Positions 1 through 5,205 of a stretch of DNA of 5,205 nucleotides are shown here, piece by piece (position 1 is the first letter of the stretch; every line of letters begins with the position of its first letter). Location: assembly GCA_019241095.1 (NCBI GenBank), contig JAFAXJ010000434.1, forward strand, positions 1 through 5,205, given 5' to 3'. Both the position numbers and the translations under genes were made by a program. The notes under the pieces were generated by a model. The model was given only the letters and a program-made list of their open reading frames with translations. It did no database searches and had not been told where the DNA came from. This DNA comes from Verrucomicrobiota bacterium. Lineage in GTDB: Bacteria > Verrucomicrobiota > Verrucomicrobiia > Chthoniobacterales > JAFAMB01.

Positions 1-442
1 TCAGCTCGCCGCCGGCCCGCGGATGGGTTGGCATCACGAAGCTCAGCTCCCCGCTAGCCCGCGGATGGGTTGGCATCACTAAGCTCAGCTCCCCGCCAGC
101 CCGCGGATGGGTCGGCATCACGAAGCTCAGCTCGCCGCCAGCCCGCGGATGGGTTGGCATCACGAAGCTCAGCTCCCCGCCAGCCCGCGGATGGGTCGGC
201 ATCACAAAGCTCATTCTGCCAGAGTCGTCTAAGCTCGCATTGCGGAACGAAGTTTTTTCTTGTGAATCGATACCCGGCGACCCCTTTGGTTTTTCATCGA
301 TTTTGTCCCATAACCACTCGTGACCTTTATAGATAGGCTTTGGCGATCTATTCCCGACAGGAACAAACCCGTAAGCTGATACAGAATAACTCAGAATAAT
401 AACACTCACTATTGTTGTTAAAAATGAACAGTATTTCTTCAT
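1..442 (-). CDS. Secreted protein with 14-residue tandem repeats (partial, C-terminus beyond window start)
   Basis: I do not recognise this protein. The minus frame is open from an ATG at 442 to the window edge, giving 147 codons and no stop. Residues 1-23 form a clear Sec-type signal peptide: MKKYC, a hydrophobic core at about 6-21, and a likely cut after A23 in SVSA. Residues 24-77 are a polar linker containing a W-L-W stretch. Residues 78-147 are five exact-length copies of a 14-residue repeat, consensus SFVMPTHPRAGGEL, with one F-to-L and one G-to-S change. The product should therefore be exported, to periplasm, surface or medium. Copies differ mostly at third codon positions of this frame, which supports real translation. 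There is no obvious Shine-Dalgarno before the ATG, but a good promoter lies upstream (543-571). Base composition jumps from about 28% GC in the signal peptide codons to about 70% in the repeats. The alternative is a non-coding DNA repeat array that happens to be open after a short secreted ORF. Confidence 0.68.
   Translation of the reverse strand, partial: MKKYCSFLTTIVSVIILSYSVSAYGFVPVGNRSPKPIYKGHEWLWDKIDEKPKGSPGIDSQEKTSFRNASLDDSGRMSFVMPTHPRAGGELSFVMPTHPRAGGELSFVMPTHPRAGGELSLVMPTHPRASGELSFVMPTHPRAGGEL
2..211 (-). repeat. Five tandem copies of a 42-bp repeat
   Basis: Five units of exactly 42 bp, at 2-43, 44-85, 86-127, 128-169 and 170-211, occur without insertions or deletions. They differ at only five columns. 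Each unit contains the palindrome CCGCGG, and unit boundaries carry the near-palindrome AGCTCAGCT. The period is a multiple of three, and the array encodes the 14-residue repeats of the minus-strand ORF. The array may continue left of the window, so five is a minimum copy number. The units are GC-rich (about 30 of 42 bases in a typical copy), unlike the AT-rich sequence just upstream of the array in that gene. Confidence 0.97.
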
Positions 443-542
443 AGTTCACAGCGTTAGACCGATTTTTCCGCTGCGAACATCTCAAAGCTGAGACCTCCTG
501 GACTTGGGATAAGTTCCCCATAATTGCTGTAAACTCTGCGGA

Positions 543-571
543 ATTATAAAATGCTTGCACTTGTCTGCCAA
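543..571 (-). promoter_or_regulatory. Sigma70-like promoter for the repeat-protein gene
   Basis: On the minus strand a TTGGCA (566-571) is followed by a 17-bp spacer and a perfect TATAAT (543-548). This is one mismatch from the housekeeping consensus at the optimal spacing. Transcription would begin near 536 and leave an untranslated leader of roughly 95 bases before the ATG at 442. It sits between the mnmG stop and the repeat-protein gene, so that gene probably has its own promoter instead of depending on mnmG read-through. It is predicted from sequence match only. Confidence 0.5.
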
Positions 572-685
572 GTCCGACTCCAAGAGCCGTACTGTATCCG
601 GGAGGACCGCCGATCACATTATGAAGCGAGGACATTATTCCGCACCTCGCCCTTGTTTGCCCGATAGTGAGCTAGAATTGACTAG

Positions 686-2539
686 TTATCGTCGCTCGAG
701 ATGAACGGCAAGCAGGGAAATATCGGCCGGAGTTATGCCGCTTATTCGCCCAGCCTGACCCAGAGTCGCCGGTCGAATCCGGCTGAACTTTTGGCAAGCT
801 TCAATCCTCAACCCGCTTACGGAAGCGTAATCAACCCATTCCGGGATCTTTTTGGTCTCGGCCTTTTCCGCTCGGCGGATTGCCTCTGCCTGACGCTGAA
901 TGTACCCTTCGTATCGCAGATCTGTTGCAGTCTGCTGCCACAATTCGAGCGGAAACTTATTGGACAAATCGGAAGGCAAATCGCTCAGGTGGAATTCGGG
1001 ACGGCGGAGCAACTGAGACAGGTACACGCCATCTAATCGAGTAGACGCAGTGAGCCGCTTGAGCTTTTCCAAATCACAAATTTTACCTTGTACCTTTTCC
1101 CAGCGAGCTTTGGTCACAAGTCCGGCAGAGTAGGCTTTCGGAGTAAGCCGGATATCCGCGTTATCCTGACGCAAGAGCAAACGATATTCAGCTCGGCTCG
1201 TGAACATCCGATATGGTTCCTGAGTACCCTTGGTTACCAGATCATCTATCAAAACACCAATGTAAGATTCTGAACGGTGCAGAACGAAAGGCTCCCTCCC
1301 GAGCGGTTTTGAAGCAGCATTAACGCCTGCGATTAAGCCCTGCGCGGCTGCTTCCTCGTAACCGGAAGTTCCGTTGATCTGTCCCGCAAAATACAAATTT
1401 TCAACAGCCTTGGTTTCGAGGGTTTGTTTCAGTTGGGTCGGGGGAAAATAATCGTACTCGACTGCATAGCCAGGCCGGATCATGTGCGCGTTTTCCAACC
1501 CCGAAATAGAGCGGATTACTTCATGCTGAACCTCGAACGGCAGGCTTGTCGAAAGACCGTTGACATAAAACTCCGATGTATGTTTTCCCTCAGGTTCAAG
1601 AAACACTTGATGCTGTTGCTTGTCAGCAAATTTAACAACCTTGTCTTCGATTGACGGACAGTACCGTGGCCCTATTCCTTCGATTCGCCCGGAGTACATA
1701 GGAGATTTATGAAGGTTGGCTCGAATAATTTCATGAGTGCGGGGATTCGTATGAGTGATCCAGCAGGGGCTTTGTTCCACGTGGAACATTGCAGCTTCAT
1801 AATGGTTCAGAGTAAAAATTTCGGCTTGCCTGCGGCCAATCATCTCAGGGATGAAAGAAAACAGTGGCGGCGGATTGTCACCGTCCTGTCGCTCACATCG
1901 ATCGAAATCGATGGTCCCACCGTTTAGGCGACAGGGAGTTCCGGTCTTAAAACGCCCAATCTCAAAGCCTAATTCGCGCAAGCTGTCGCTCAACGTCGAC
2001 AAACCCTCCCCCATTCGGCCTCCGCCTTGGGCGTTCTGGCCCACGTGCAAAAGACCTTTCAGAAAGGTTCCTGTGGTGATGACTACGCTCCCTGCGTCGA
2101 TCTGAACGCCAAAATTAATCTCGATTCCCTTCACAACTCCTTTTTCCATTACTATCCGGGCGACGCTCCCTTGCAGTAGATCTAGATGATCCATGCTTTC
2201 CAACACTGCCTTTGCGCGGAATTGGTATGCCTTTTTGTCACATTGCGCTCGCGGGGCGCGTACACTTGGCCCCTTGTTGCTGTTCAACATTCGGAACTGG
2301 ATCCCAGTCGCGTCGGCGTTTTCTCCCATAACGCCTCCGAGCGCGTCAATCTCTCGGACCATATGCCCCTTTCCCAGCCCACCGATGGCAGGATTACATG
2401 ACATCTGGCCGATAGTGTCCAGGTTTTGTGTGAGTAAGAGCGTGGACACTCCCAGGCGCGCCGCGGCCGCGGCCGCTTCGATCCCGGCATGGCCACCCCC
2501 TACCACCAGTACGTCATAGCGTTTTGGATATCTGTACAC
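686..2539 (-). CDS. mnmG: MnmG (GidA), tRNA uridine-34 5-carboxymethylaminomethyl modification enzyme
   Basis: MnmG is a cytoplasmic FAD protein that, with the GTPase MnmE, installs the (carboxymethyl)aminomethyl group at C5 of wobble uridine-34 in certain tRNAs. The start chosen is GTG at 2539, giving 617 residues, close to the E. coli protein (629). It has GGAG eight bases upstream, and the FAD motif GGGHAG falls at residues 14-19, as is usual. An upstream in-frame TTG at 2572 would add 11 residues but has no ribosome site. Visible landmarks are the conserved Cys48 in the [10 protein letters not shown] block, Cys294 in [29 protein letters not shown] at 384-401, [14 protein letters not shown] at about 441-454, and the C-terminal helical tail ending with the [13 protein letters not shown] block used for tRNA and MnmE contacts. 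A parS site is embedded at codons 251-256, in a stretch that is variable between homologues. MnmE and RsmG, its frequent neighbours, are not in the window. Confidence 0.97.
   Translation of the reverse strand: MYRYPKRYDVLVVGGGHAGIEAAAAAARLGVSTLLLTQNLDTIGQMSCNPAIGGLGKGHMVREIDALGGVMGENADATGIQFRMLNSNKGPSVRAPRAQCDKKAYQFRAKAVLESMDHLDLLQGSVARIVMEKGVVKGIEINFGVQIDAGSVVITTGTFLKGLLHVGQNAQGGGRMGEGLSTLSDSLRELGFEIGRFKTGTPCRLNGGTIDFDRCERQDGDNPPPLFSFIPEMIGRRQAEIFTLNHYEAAMFHVEQSPCWITHTNPRTHEIIRANLHKSPMYSGRIEGIGPRYCPSIEDKVVKFADKQQHQVFLEPEGKHTSEFYVNGLSTSLPFEVQHEVIRSISGLENAHMIRPGYAVEYDYFPPTQLKQTLETKAVENLYFAGQINGTSGYEEAAAQGLIAGVNAASKPLGREPFVLHRSESYIGVLIDDLVTKGTQEPYRMFTSRAEYRLLLRQDNADIRLTPKAYSAGLVTKARWEKVQGKICDLEKLKRLTASTRLDGVYLSQLLRRPEFHLSDLPSDLSNKFPLELWQQTATDLRYEGYIQRQAEAIRRAEKAETKKIPEWVDYASVSGLRIEACQKFSRIRPATLGQAGRISGITPADISLLAVHLERR
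1773..1788. promoter_or_regulatory. parS: parS site (ParB-binding palindrome) inside mnmG
   Basis: The sequence TGTTCCACGTGGAACA is a perfect 16-bp palindrome and fits the widely conserved chromosomal parS consensus TGTTNCACGTGNAACA. It lies within mnmG and is read there as the residues MFHVEQ (251-256). ParB loads at such sites and spreads for chromosome segregation. ParA and ParB genes are not in the window, so the role is inferred from the sequence match. Confidence 0.88.
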
Positions 2540-2540
2540 T

Positions 2541-2597
2541 CTAAAGACTCCGACACGACGAGATAAAATCAAATGGCCTATGTTCCACGTGGAACAT
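2541..2597 (-). CDS. Possible 18-residue leader ORF upstream of mnmG
   Basis: An ATG at 2597, the last bases of the upstream parS read on the minus strand, opens a frame of 18 codons ([18 protein letters not shown]). It ends at TAG 2543-2541, one base before the GTG start of mnmG and in a different frame. Such spacing would allow translational coupling. No strong ribosome site precedes it, and the MFHVEH residues simply follow from the parS sequence, so this may be coincidence. Confidence 0.2.
   Translation of the reverse strand: MFHVEHRPFDFISSCRSL
2548..2551 (-). promoter_or_regulatory. Ribosome binding site deciding the mnmG start
   Basis: On the minus strand GGAG lies eight bases before the GTG at 2539. 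This is the clearest Shine-Dalgarno of any main gene in the window, and it favours GTG 2539 over the upstream TTG 2572 as the mnmG start. Confidence 0.6.
2581..2596. promoter_or_regulatory. parS: parS site (ParB-binding palindrome) upstream of mnmG
   Basis: This is a second, identical TGTTCCACGTGGAACA palindrome, 808 bp from the first, in the short region between the divergent mnmG and the 103-residue gene. A perfect 16-mer occurring twice within 1 kb is very unlikely by chance and strengthens both calls. ParB binding and spreading here could also affect transcription of the two flanking genes. Confidence 0.92.
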
Positions 2598-2658
2598 GTG
2601 AGTTCTTTCTCGTGACAATGAGGCCCCTTTGCGACACACTCTCGGTCCCTAAGGTATA

Positions 2659-2970
2659 ATGCCTAAATCTCTCGATATTTCACCCCTTAAGTCGGTTGCG
2701 GAAGAAGTTGATCTTCTTCGCAAGTCTCTCCGGGAATGTGTCGAAGCTTATGTTGGCCGCCTTGATACAGATCTCCTTCAAATACGGGAGGTGATTCTGG
2801 CTCAGTCAAAAAAACCGGGTACCCACCGACTTCATGACATGCGTGATATGATCACGCTTTGCCGCACTGTGGATCTCAAGCCCGAAAAAGGTAGGCGAAA
2901 AGACCTGAAGAAAATAGAAAGCCTCATCGAAGACATGCAGTCGATGCTGAAAACCTGGAACAACTATTAG
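2659..2970 (+). CDS. Hypothetical protein, 103 residues
   Basis: I do not recognise this protein. It runs from ATG 2659 to TAG 2970, divergent from mnmG across 119 bp that contain a parS site. The product is soluble-looking and highly charged, with no signal peptide or membrane segment. Residues about 10-50 read as a long amphipathic helix (leucine- and valine-spaced, E/R-rich). A short central segment, [17 protein letters not shown], is followed by a Lys/Arg-rich stretch (about 74-86) and a second helix ending in [15 protein letters not shown]. The overall picture is a small two-helix protein that might bind another protein or nucleic acid; this is inference from composition only. An AAGG lies just four bases before the ATG, which is close for a ribosome site. 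No transcription partner is evident, because pdhA begins 250 bp downstream. Confidence 0.75.
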   Translation: MPKSLDISPLKSVAEEVDLLRKSLRECVEAYVGRLDTDLLQIREVILAQSKKPGTHRLHDMRDMITLCRTVDLKPEKGRRKDLKKIESLIEDMQSMLKTWNNY

Positions 2971-3220
2971 CATCTTTCCCAACCACTTCGCGGCAAGTTA
3001 TCTTTAGCTTCGATTGATTTCAATTCAAAATTGATTTCGTTACCTGGTTGCTTGACTGTCCTGCGACCATGTTCCGCAAAATTGAGAACTTCTCCTCCTG
3101 GCAGCCTTTACTGTCCTCAAATACAAAGGCGCTAAGCCTCCGCTTTGTACTCCCCTTCCGGCGTGCTTCGCTCCATCCCAACCCGGTCAAACGACATGCC
3201 TTTATCCTAGTCACTTAATC
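2971..3220. other. Intergenic region upstream of pdhA, no gene recognised
   Basis: This 250-bp gap holds no convincing gene, tRNA or clear terminator. A TTGACT at 3052-3057 could be a -35 box, but the best -10 candidate (CAAAAT, 3077-3082) is 19 bp away, so no promoter is called. There is a 9-bp direct repeat ATTGATTTC at 3013-3021 and 3030-3038, and a stem-loop near 3122-3149. The pdhA promoter presumably lies here. A 64-codon minus frame from a GTG (3214-3020) looks spurious. Confidence 0.5.
3122..3149. repeat. Inverted repeat (possible stem-loop) upstream of pdhA
   Basis: TACAAAG (3122-3128) pairs perfectly with CTTTGTA (3143-3149) around a 14-base loop, inside which AGGC and GCCT can form an alternative small hairpin. 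No T-run follows on the plus strand and only TTT on the minus strand, so it is a poor intrinsic terminator. It could be a leader-RNA structure for pdhA or a relic of a dispersed repeat. Confidence 0.35.
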
Positions 3221-4294
3221 ATGGACACTCTGGTCGATTCTTCCGCTTACGCCGACGCTGCCATCAATCAGCAGCTAACTAAAGAAGACAAAATACGGCT
3301 CCTGCAGCAATTGTTCAGGATCCGGCGCTTTGAGCAAACCTCGCTTAAATATTACAACCTAGGGAAAATGGGCGGTTTTCTTCACCTTTATTCCGGTGAA
3401 GAGGCGGTTGCCGTGGGCACAATCTCGTTACTTGGCGAGAACGATCATATCATCACCGCCTACCGAGACCATGCTCACGCACTCATTGTAGGCATGAGTA
3501 TGGAATCCTGCATGGCGGAGTTATTTGGGAAAGCAACCGGCTGCTCGAAAGGCAAAGGAGGATCAATGCACTTCTTCGCGCCCGACAAGCACTATTGGGG
3601 CGGCCACGGCATCGTTGGTGGCCAGACTCCTTTAGGAGTCGGGATTGCTTTCGCCCTGAAATACAGAGACATCCGTGGCTGCTGCCTGTGCTATCTTGGA
3701 GATGGAGCAATCAACCAAGGCCCTTTTCATGAATCTCTCAATCTGGCGGCATTGTTTCGATTACCCGTCATCTACATCATTGAAAATAACGGTTACTCTA
3801 TGGGCACCAGCCAGAAGCGTTCTTCGGCTTACCGTACCAATCTTGCCGAACGAGCTGAAGCCTACAACATCGCCTGGGACGTTTTCAAAGGAGAAGATCT
3901 CTACGAAGTTCGCGCTAGAACGAAAATAGCGGTCGATCGCGCGCACACCGAATCTGCTCCGTCAGTTTTGGAGGTGCAGACTTATCGATACTATGGGCAC
4001 TCCGTGGCCGACGCTAACGCGAAGAAATATCGGACCGCCGACGAGATCGAAGAATATAAAACGAAGCATGATCCCTTGCGCATTTGGTCGCAACATCTTC
4101 TTAATGAAGGACTTGTGACCGAACAAGAGATTGAAGACATAGATCGTCTCGCACGAGAAGAGGCCAGCAATGCAGTCAAGTTTGCCGAATCAAGCCCCAT
4201 TCCCGAAGAGCACGAAATTTTCAACGATGTATACTGGGAAGTCGATCACCAGACAGAATCGGCCAAGCAGGGAAAATATTTCTTTCACGATTAG
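3221..4294 (+). CDS. pdhA: Pyruvate dehydrogenase E1 component, alpha subunit
   Basis: With PdhB this forms the alpha2beta2 thiamine-diphosphate E1 enzyme, which decarboxylates pyruvate and passes the acetyl group to lipoyl-E2 in the cytoplasmic pyruvate dehydrogenase complex. The 357-residue length is normal for the family. Visible signatures are the catalytic-loop block GGFLHLYSGEEAVAVG with His55, YRDH at 81-84, GKGGSMHFF at 111-119, and the ThDP/Mg motif running from GDG (160-162) to NN (189-190). The block YRYYGHSVADANAKKYR at 255-271 corresponds to the phosphorylation loop of mitochondrial E1; the regulatory Ser there is Ala263, as is reasonable in a bacterium. The start is ATG 3221 with no recognisable Shine-Dalgarno; the N-terminal sequence begins about 20 residues before the first family helix. 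pdhB follows after five bases. A closely related acetoin or branched-chain dehydrogenase E1 is possible, but the sequence reads best as pyruvate dehydrogenase. Confidence 0.93.
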   Translation: MDTLVDSSAYADAAINQQLTKEDKIRLLQQLFRIRRFEQTSLKYYNLGKMGGFLHLYSGEEAVAVGTISLLGENDHIITAYRDHAHALIVGMSMESCMAELFGKATGCSKGKGGSMHFFAPDKHYWGGHGIVGGQTPLGVGIAFALKYRDIRGCCLCYLGDGAINQGPFHESLNLAALFRLPVIYIIENNGYSMGTSQKRSSAYRTNLAERAEAYNIAWDVFKGEDLYEVRARTKIAVDRAHTESAPSVLEVQTYRYYGHSVADANAKKYRTADEIEEYKTKHDPLRIWSQHLLNEGLVTEQEIEDIDRLAREEASNAVKFAESSPIPEEHEIFNDVYWEVDHQTESAKQGKYFFHD

Positions 4295-4299
4295 TCATT

Positions 4300-5205
4300 A
4301 TGCCCATCATCACTTACCGCGAAGCACTGAAACGAGCCTTAGCTGAGGAGATTGAACGCGATGAAAATGTTGTCATCCTTGGTGAAGAAGTTGCTCAGTA
4401 CAATGGTGCATACAAAGTGACAGAGGGCCTATGGAAACGCTTTGGCGATAAACGTCTGGTTGACACGCCCATTAGCGAAGCGGGTTTCATTGGAATGGGG
4501 ATCGGTGCCTCGATGCTCGGACTGCGACCGGTGATGGAACTAATGTTTTGGAGTTTTGCTTATGTCGCTTTCGACCAGATCGTTAATAATGCTGGTTGCA
4601 TACGCTACATGTCCGGTGGCCTGATCAATATCCCCATCGTTATCCGCGGTCCGGCAAACGCCGGAACCAACGTCGGTGCTACGCACTCTCACACTCCTGA
4701 AAATCTTCTGGCGAACATGCCAGGCCTAAAGGTAGTAACGCCTGCCACTTCCTATGATGCTAAAGGATTATTGAAAACATCCATTCGGGACAATGATCCA
4801 GTTATGTTTTTGGAGAATACCCTCCTTTATGGCGAGAAATGGGAAGTTCCAGATGAGGAGTATCTCATTCCTCTGGGAGTGGCAGATGTCAAACGGCCAG
4901 GTAGCGATGTTTCTCTCATTGCGCACGGAAGAGCCGTACTGACCGCCATCAAAGCTGCCGAGTTGTTGGAAGCCGAACACGACATCATGGCGGAGGTCGT
5001 GGATCTGCGATCGATACGGCCATTGGACGAGGAGGCGATTTTGAAATCGGTACGTAAGACGCATCGAGCGGTGCTCATCGAGGAAAATAAGCCTTTCTGC
5101 GGGGTTGGAGCTCAAATCGCGGCGATGGTACAGAAAAAGGCGTTTGACGATCTCGATGCGCCAATCGAGCGGGTCTCTTCCATCGACTCACCAGCCATTT
5201 ATAGT
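4300..5205 (+). CDS. pdhB: Pyruvate dehydrogenase E1 component, beta subunit (partial, 3' end beyond window)
   Basis: This is the partner of PdhA in the E1 heterotetramer; the beta subunit supplies part of the thiamine-diphosphate site and the E2 contact. ATG 4300 opens a frame that is uninterrupted to the window edge, giving 302 codons of a family usually about 325 long, so roughly the last 20 residues are missing. Landmarks are MPIITYREAL at the start, the cofactor-contacting Glu in LGEEVAQYNGAYKVTEGL (about 27-44), DTPISEAGFIGMGIGASM (about 55-72), FDQIVNNAG and YMSGG (about 91-107), IPIVIRGP, the conserved His130, PGLKVVTPATSYDAKGLL (142-159), and the C-terminal transketolase domain with VDLRSIRPLD. 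The stretch usually read as GAQHSQ is GATHSH here. The gene is five bases from pdhA with no Shine-Dalgarno, so translational coupling and a shared transcript are likely. E2 and E3 genes would be expected next. Confidence 0.95.
   Translation, partial: MPIITYREALKRALAEEIERDENVVILGEEVAQYNGAYKVTEGLWKRFGDKRLVDTPISEAGFIGMGIGASMLGLRPVMELMFWSFAYVAFDQIVNNAGCIRYMSGGLINIPIVIRGPANAGTNVGATHSHTPENLLANMPGLKVVTPATSYDAKGLLKTSIRDNDPVMFLENTLLYGEKWEVPDEEYLIPLGVADVKRPGSDVSLIAHGRAVLTAIKAAELLEAEHDIMAEVVDLRSIRPLDEEAILKSVRKTHRAVLIEENKPFCGVGAQIAAMVQKKAFDDLDAPIERVSSIDSPAIYS

Noticed and set aside
2..211. CRISPR array
   Set aside because: Units are directly adjacent with no unique spacers and the period is an exact multiple of three; this is a coding tandem repeat.
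70..336. Plus-strand open frame of 88 codons across the repeat array
   Set aside because: It starts from TTG inside the repeat, is interrupted by an in-frame TAG at 55-57 one copy earlier, and has no ribosome site. The minus frame has a signal peptide, a promoter and a third-position variation pattern, so the plus frame is a shadow.
348..635. Minus-strand 95-codon frame between mnmG and the repeat-protein gene
   Set aside because: An ATG at 635 with GAGG nine bases upstream makes the start passable. However, the C-terminal third is the out-of-frame reading of the signal peptide codons, its composition is unlike a folded protein, and a promoter lies inside it. A short decayed gene cannot be fully excluded.
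626..650. Inverted repeat GCGAGG/CCTCGC downstream of the mnmG stop, as a terminator
   Set aside because: The stem is only 6 bp with a 13-base loop and no T-run follows on the minus strand, so it is not a credible intrinsic terminator.
2460..2476. GC-only run with two overlapping GCGGCCGC palindromes as a possible regulatory element
   Set aside because: It is explained by a run of alanine codons in the FAD-binding helix of MnmG just after GGGHAG.
2655..2660. TATAAT as promoter -10 for the 103-residue gene
   Set aside because: It overlaps the start codon, so transcription would begin inside the gene, and the nearest -35-like TTGCGA is 20 bp away.
3013..3038. Short AT-rich hairpin and direct repeat as terminator of the 103-residue gene
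   Set aside because: The stem is 6 bp and AT-only at its base, and no T-tract follows.
3020..3214. Minus-strand 64-codon frame in the pdhA upstream gap
   Set aside because: It has a GTG start with no ribosome site, a composition not typical of a protein, and no recognisable motif.

Overview
The window looks like an ordinary bacterial chromosome segment of roughly balanced base composition. It holds three housekeeping genes (mnmG, pdhA, pdhB), one unrecognised small gene, and, at the left edge, the start of an unusual secreted repeat protein. Two perfect 16-bp ParB-binding (parS) palindromes lie in and just upstream of mnmG. parS sites and mnmG (gidA) often sit near the chromosomal replication origin, so the window is probably origin-proximal. 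The two-subunit pyruvate dehydrogenase E1 and the scarcity of clear Shine-Dalgarno sequences are compatible with a Verrucomicrobia/PVC-type bacterium, but this assignment is a weak inference.

Layout: (1) Positions 1-442, minus strand: an open frame cut by the window edge encodes a signal peptide, a linker of about 54 residues and five visible copies of a 14-residue repeat (consensus SFVMPTHPRAGGEL). The matching DNA array has an exact 42-bp period. A good sigma70-like promoter lies about 100 bp upstream. (2) Positions 686-2539, minus strand: mnmG, the FAD protein that modifies tRNA wobble uridine, with one parS inside its coding sequence. (3) Positions 2540-2658: the divergent intergenic region, with the second parS and an 18-codon leader ORF that ends one base before the mnmG start. 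(4) Positions 2659-2970, plus strand: a 103-residue protein of unknown function. (5) Positions 2971-3220: non-coding as far as I can see, with one imperfect stem-loop. (6) Positions 3221-5205, plus strand: pdhA and pdhB, tightly linked, with pdhB cut off by the right edge.

PdhA and PdhB together form the heterotetrameric E1 component of a 2-oxoacid dehydrogenase, most likely pyruvate dehydrogenase; E2 and E3 genes would be expected to the right. MnmG acts with MnmE, which is not in the window. The points most worth following are the repeat protein, whose copies differ mainly at third codon positions of the minus frame, and the parS pair, one of which is written into mnmG codons.
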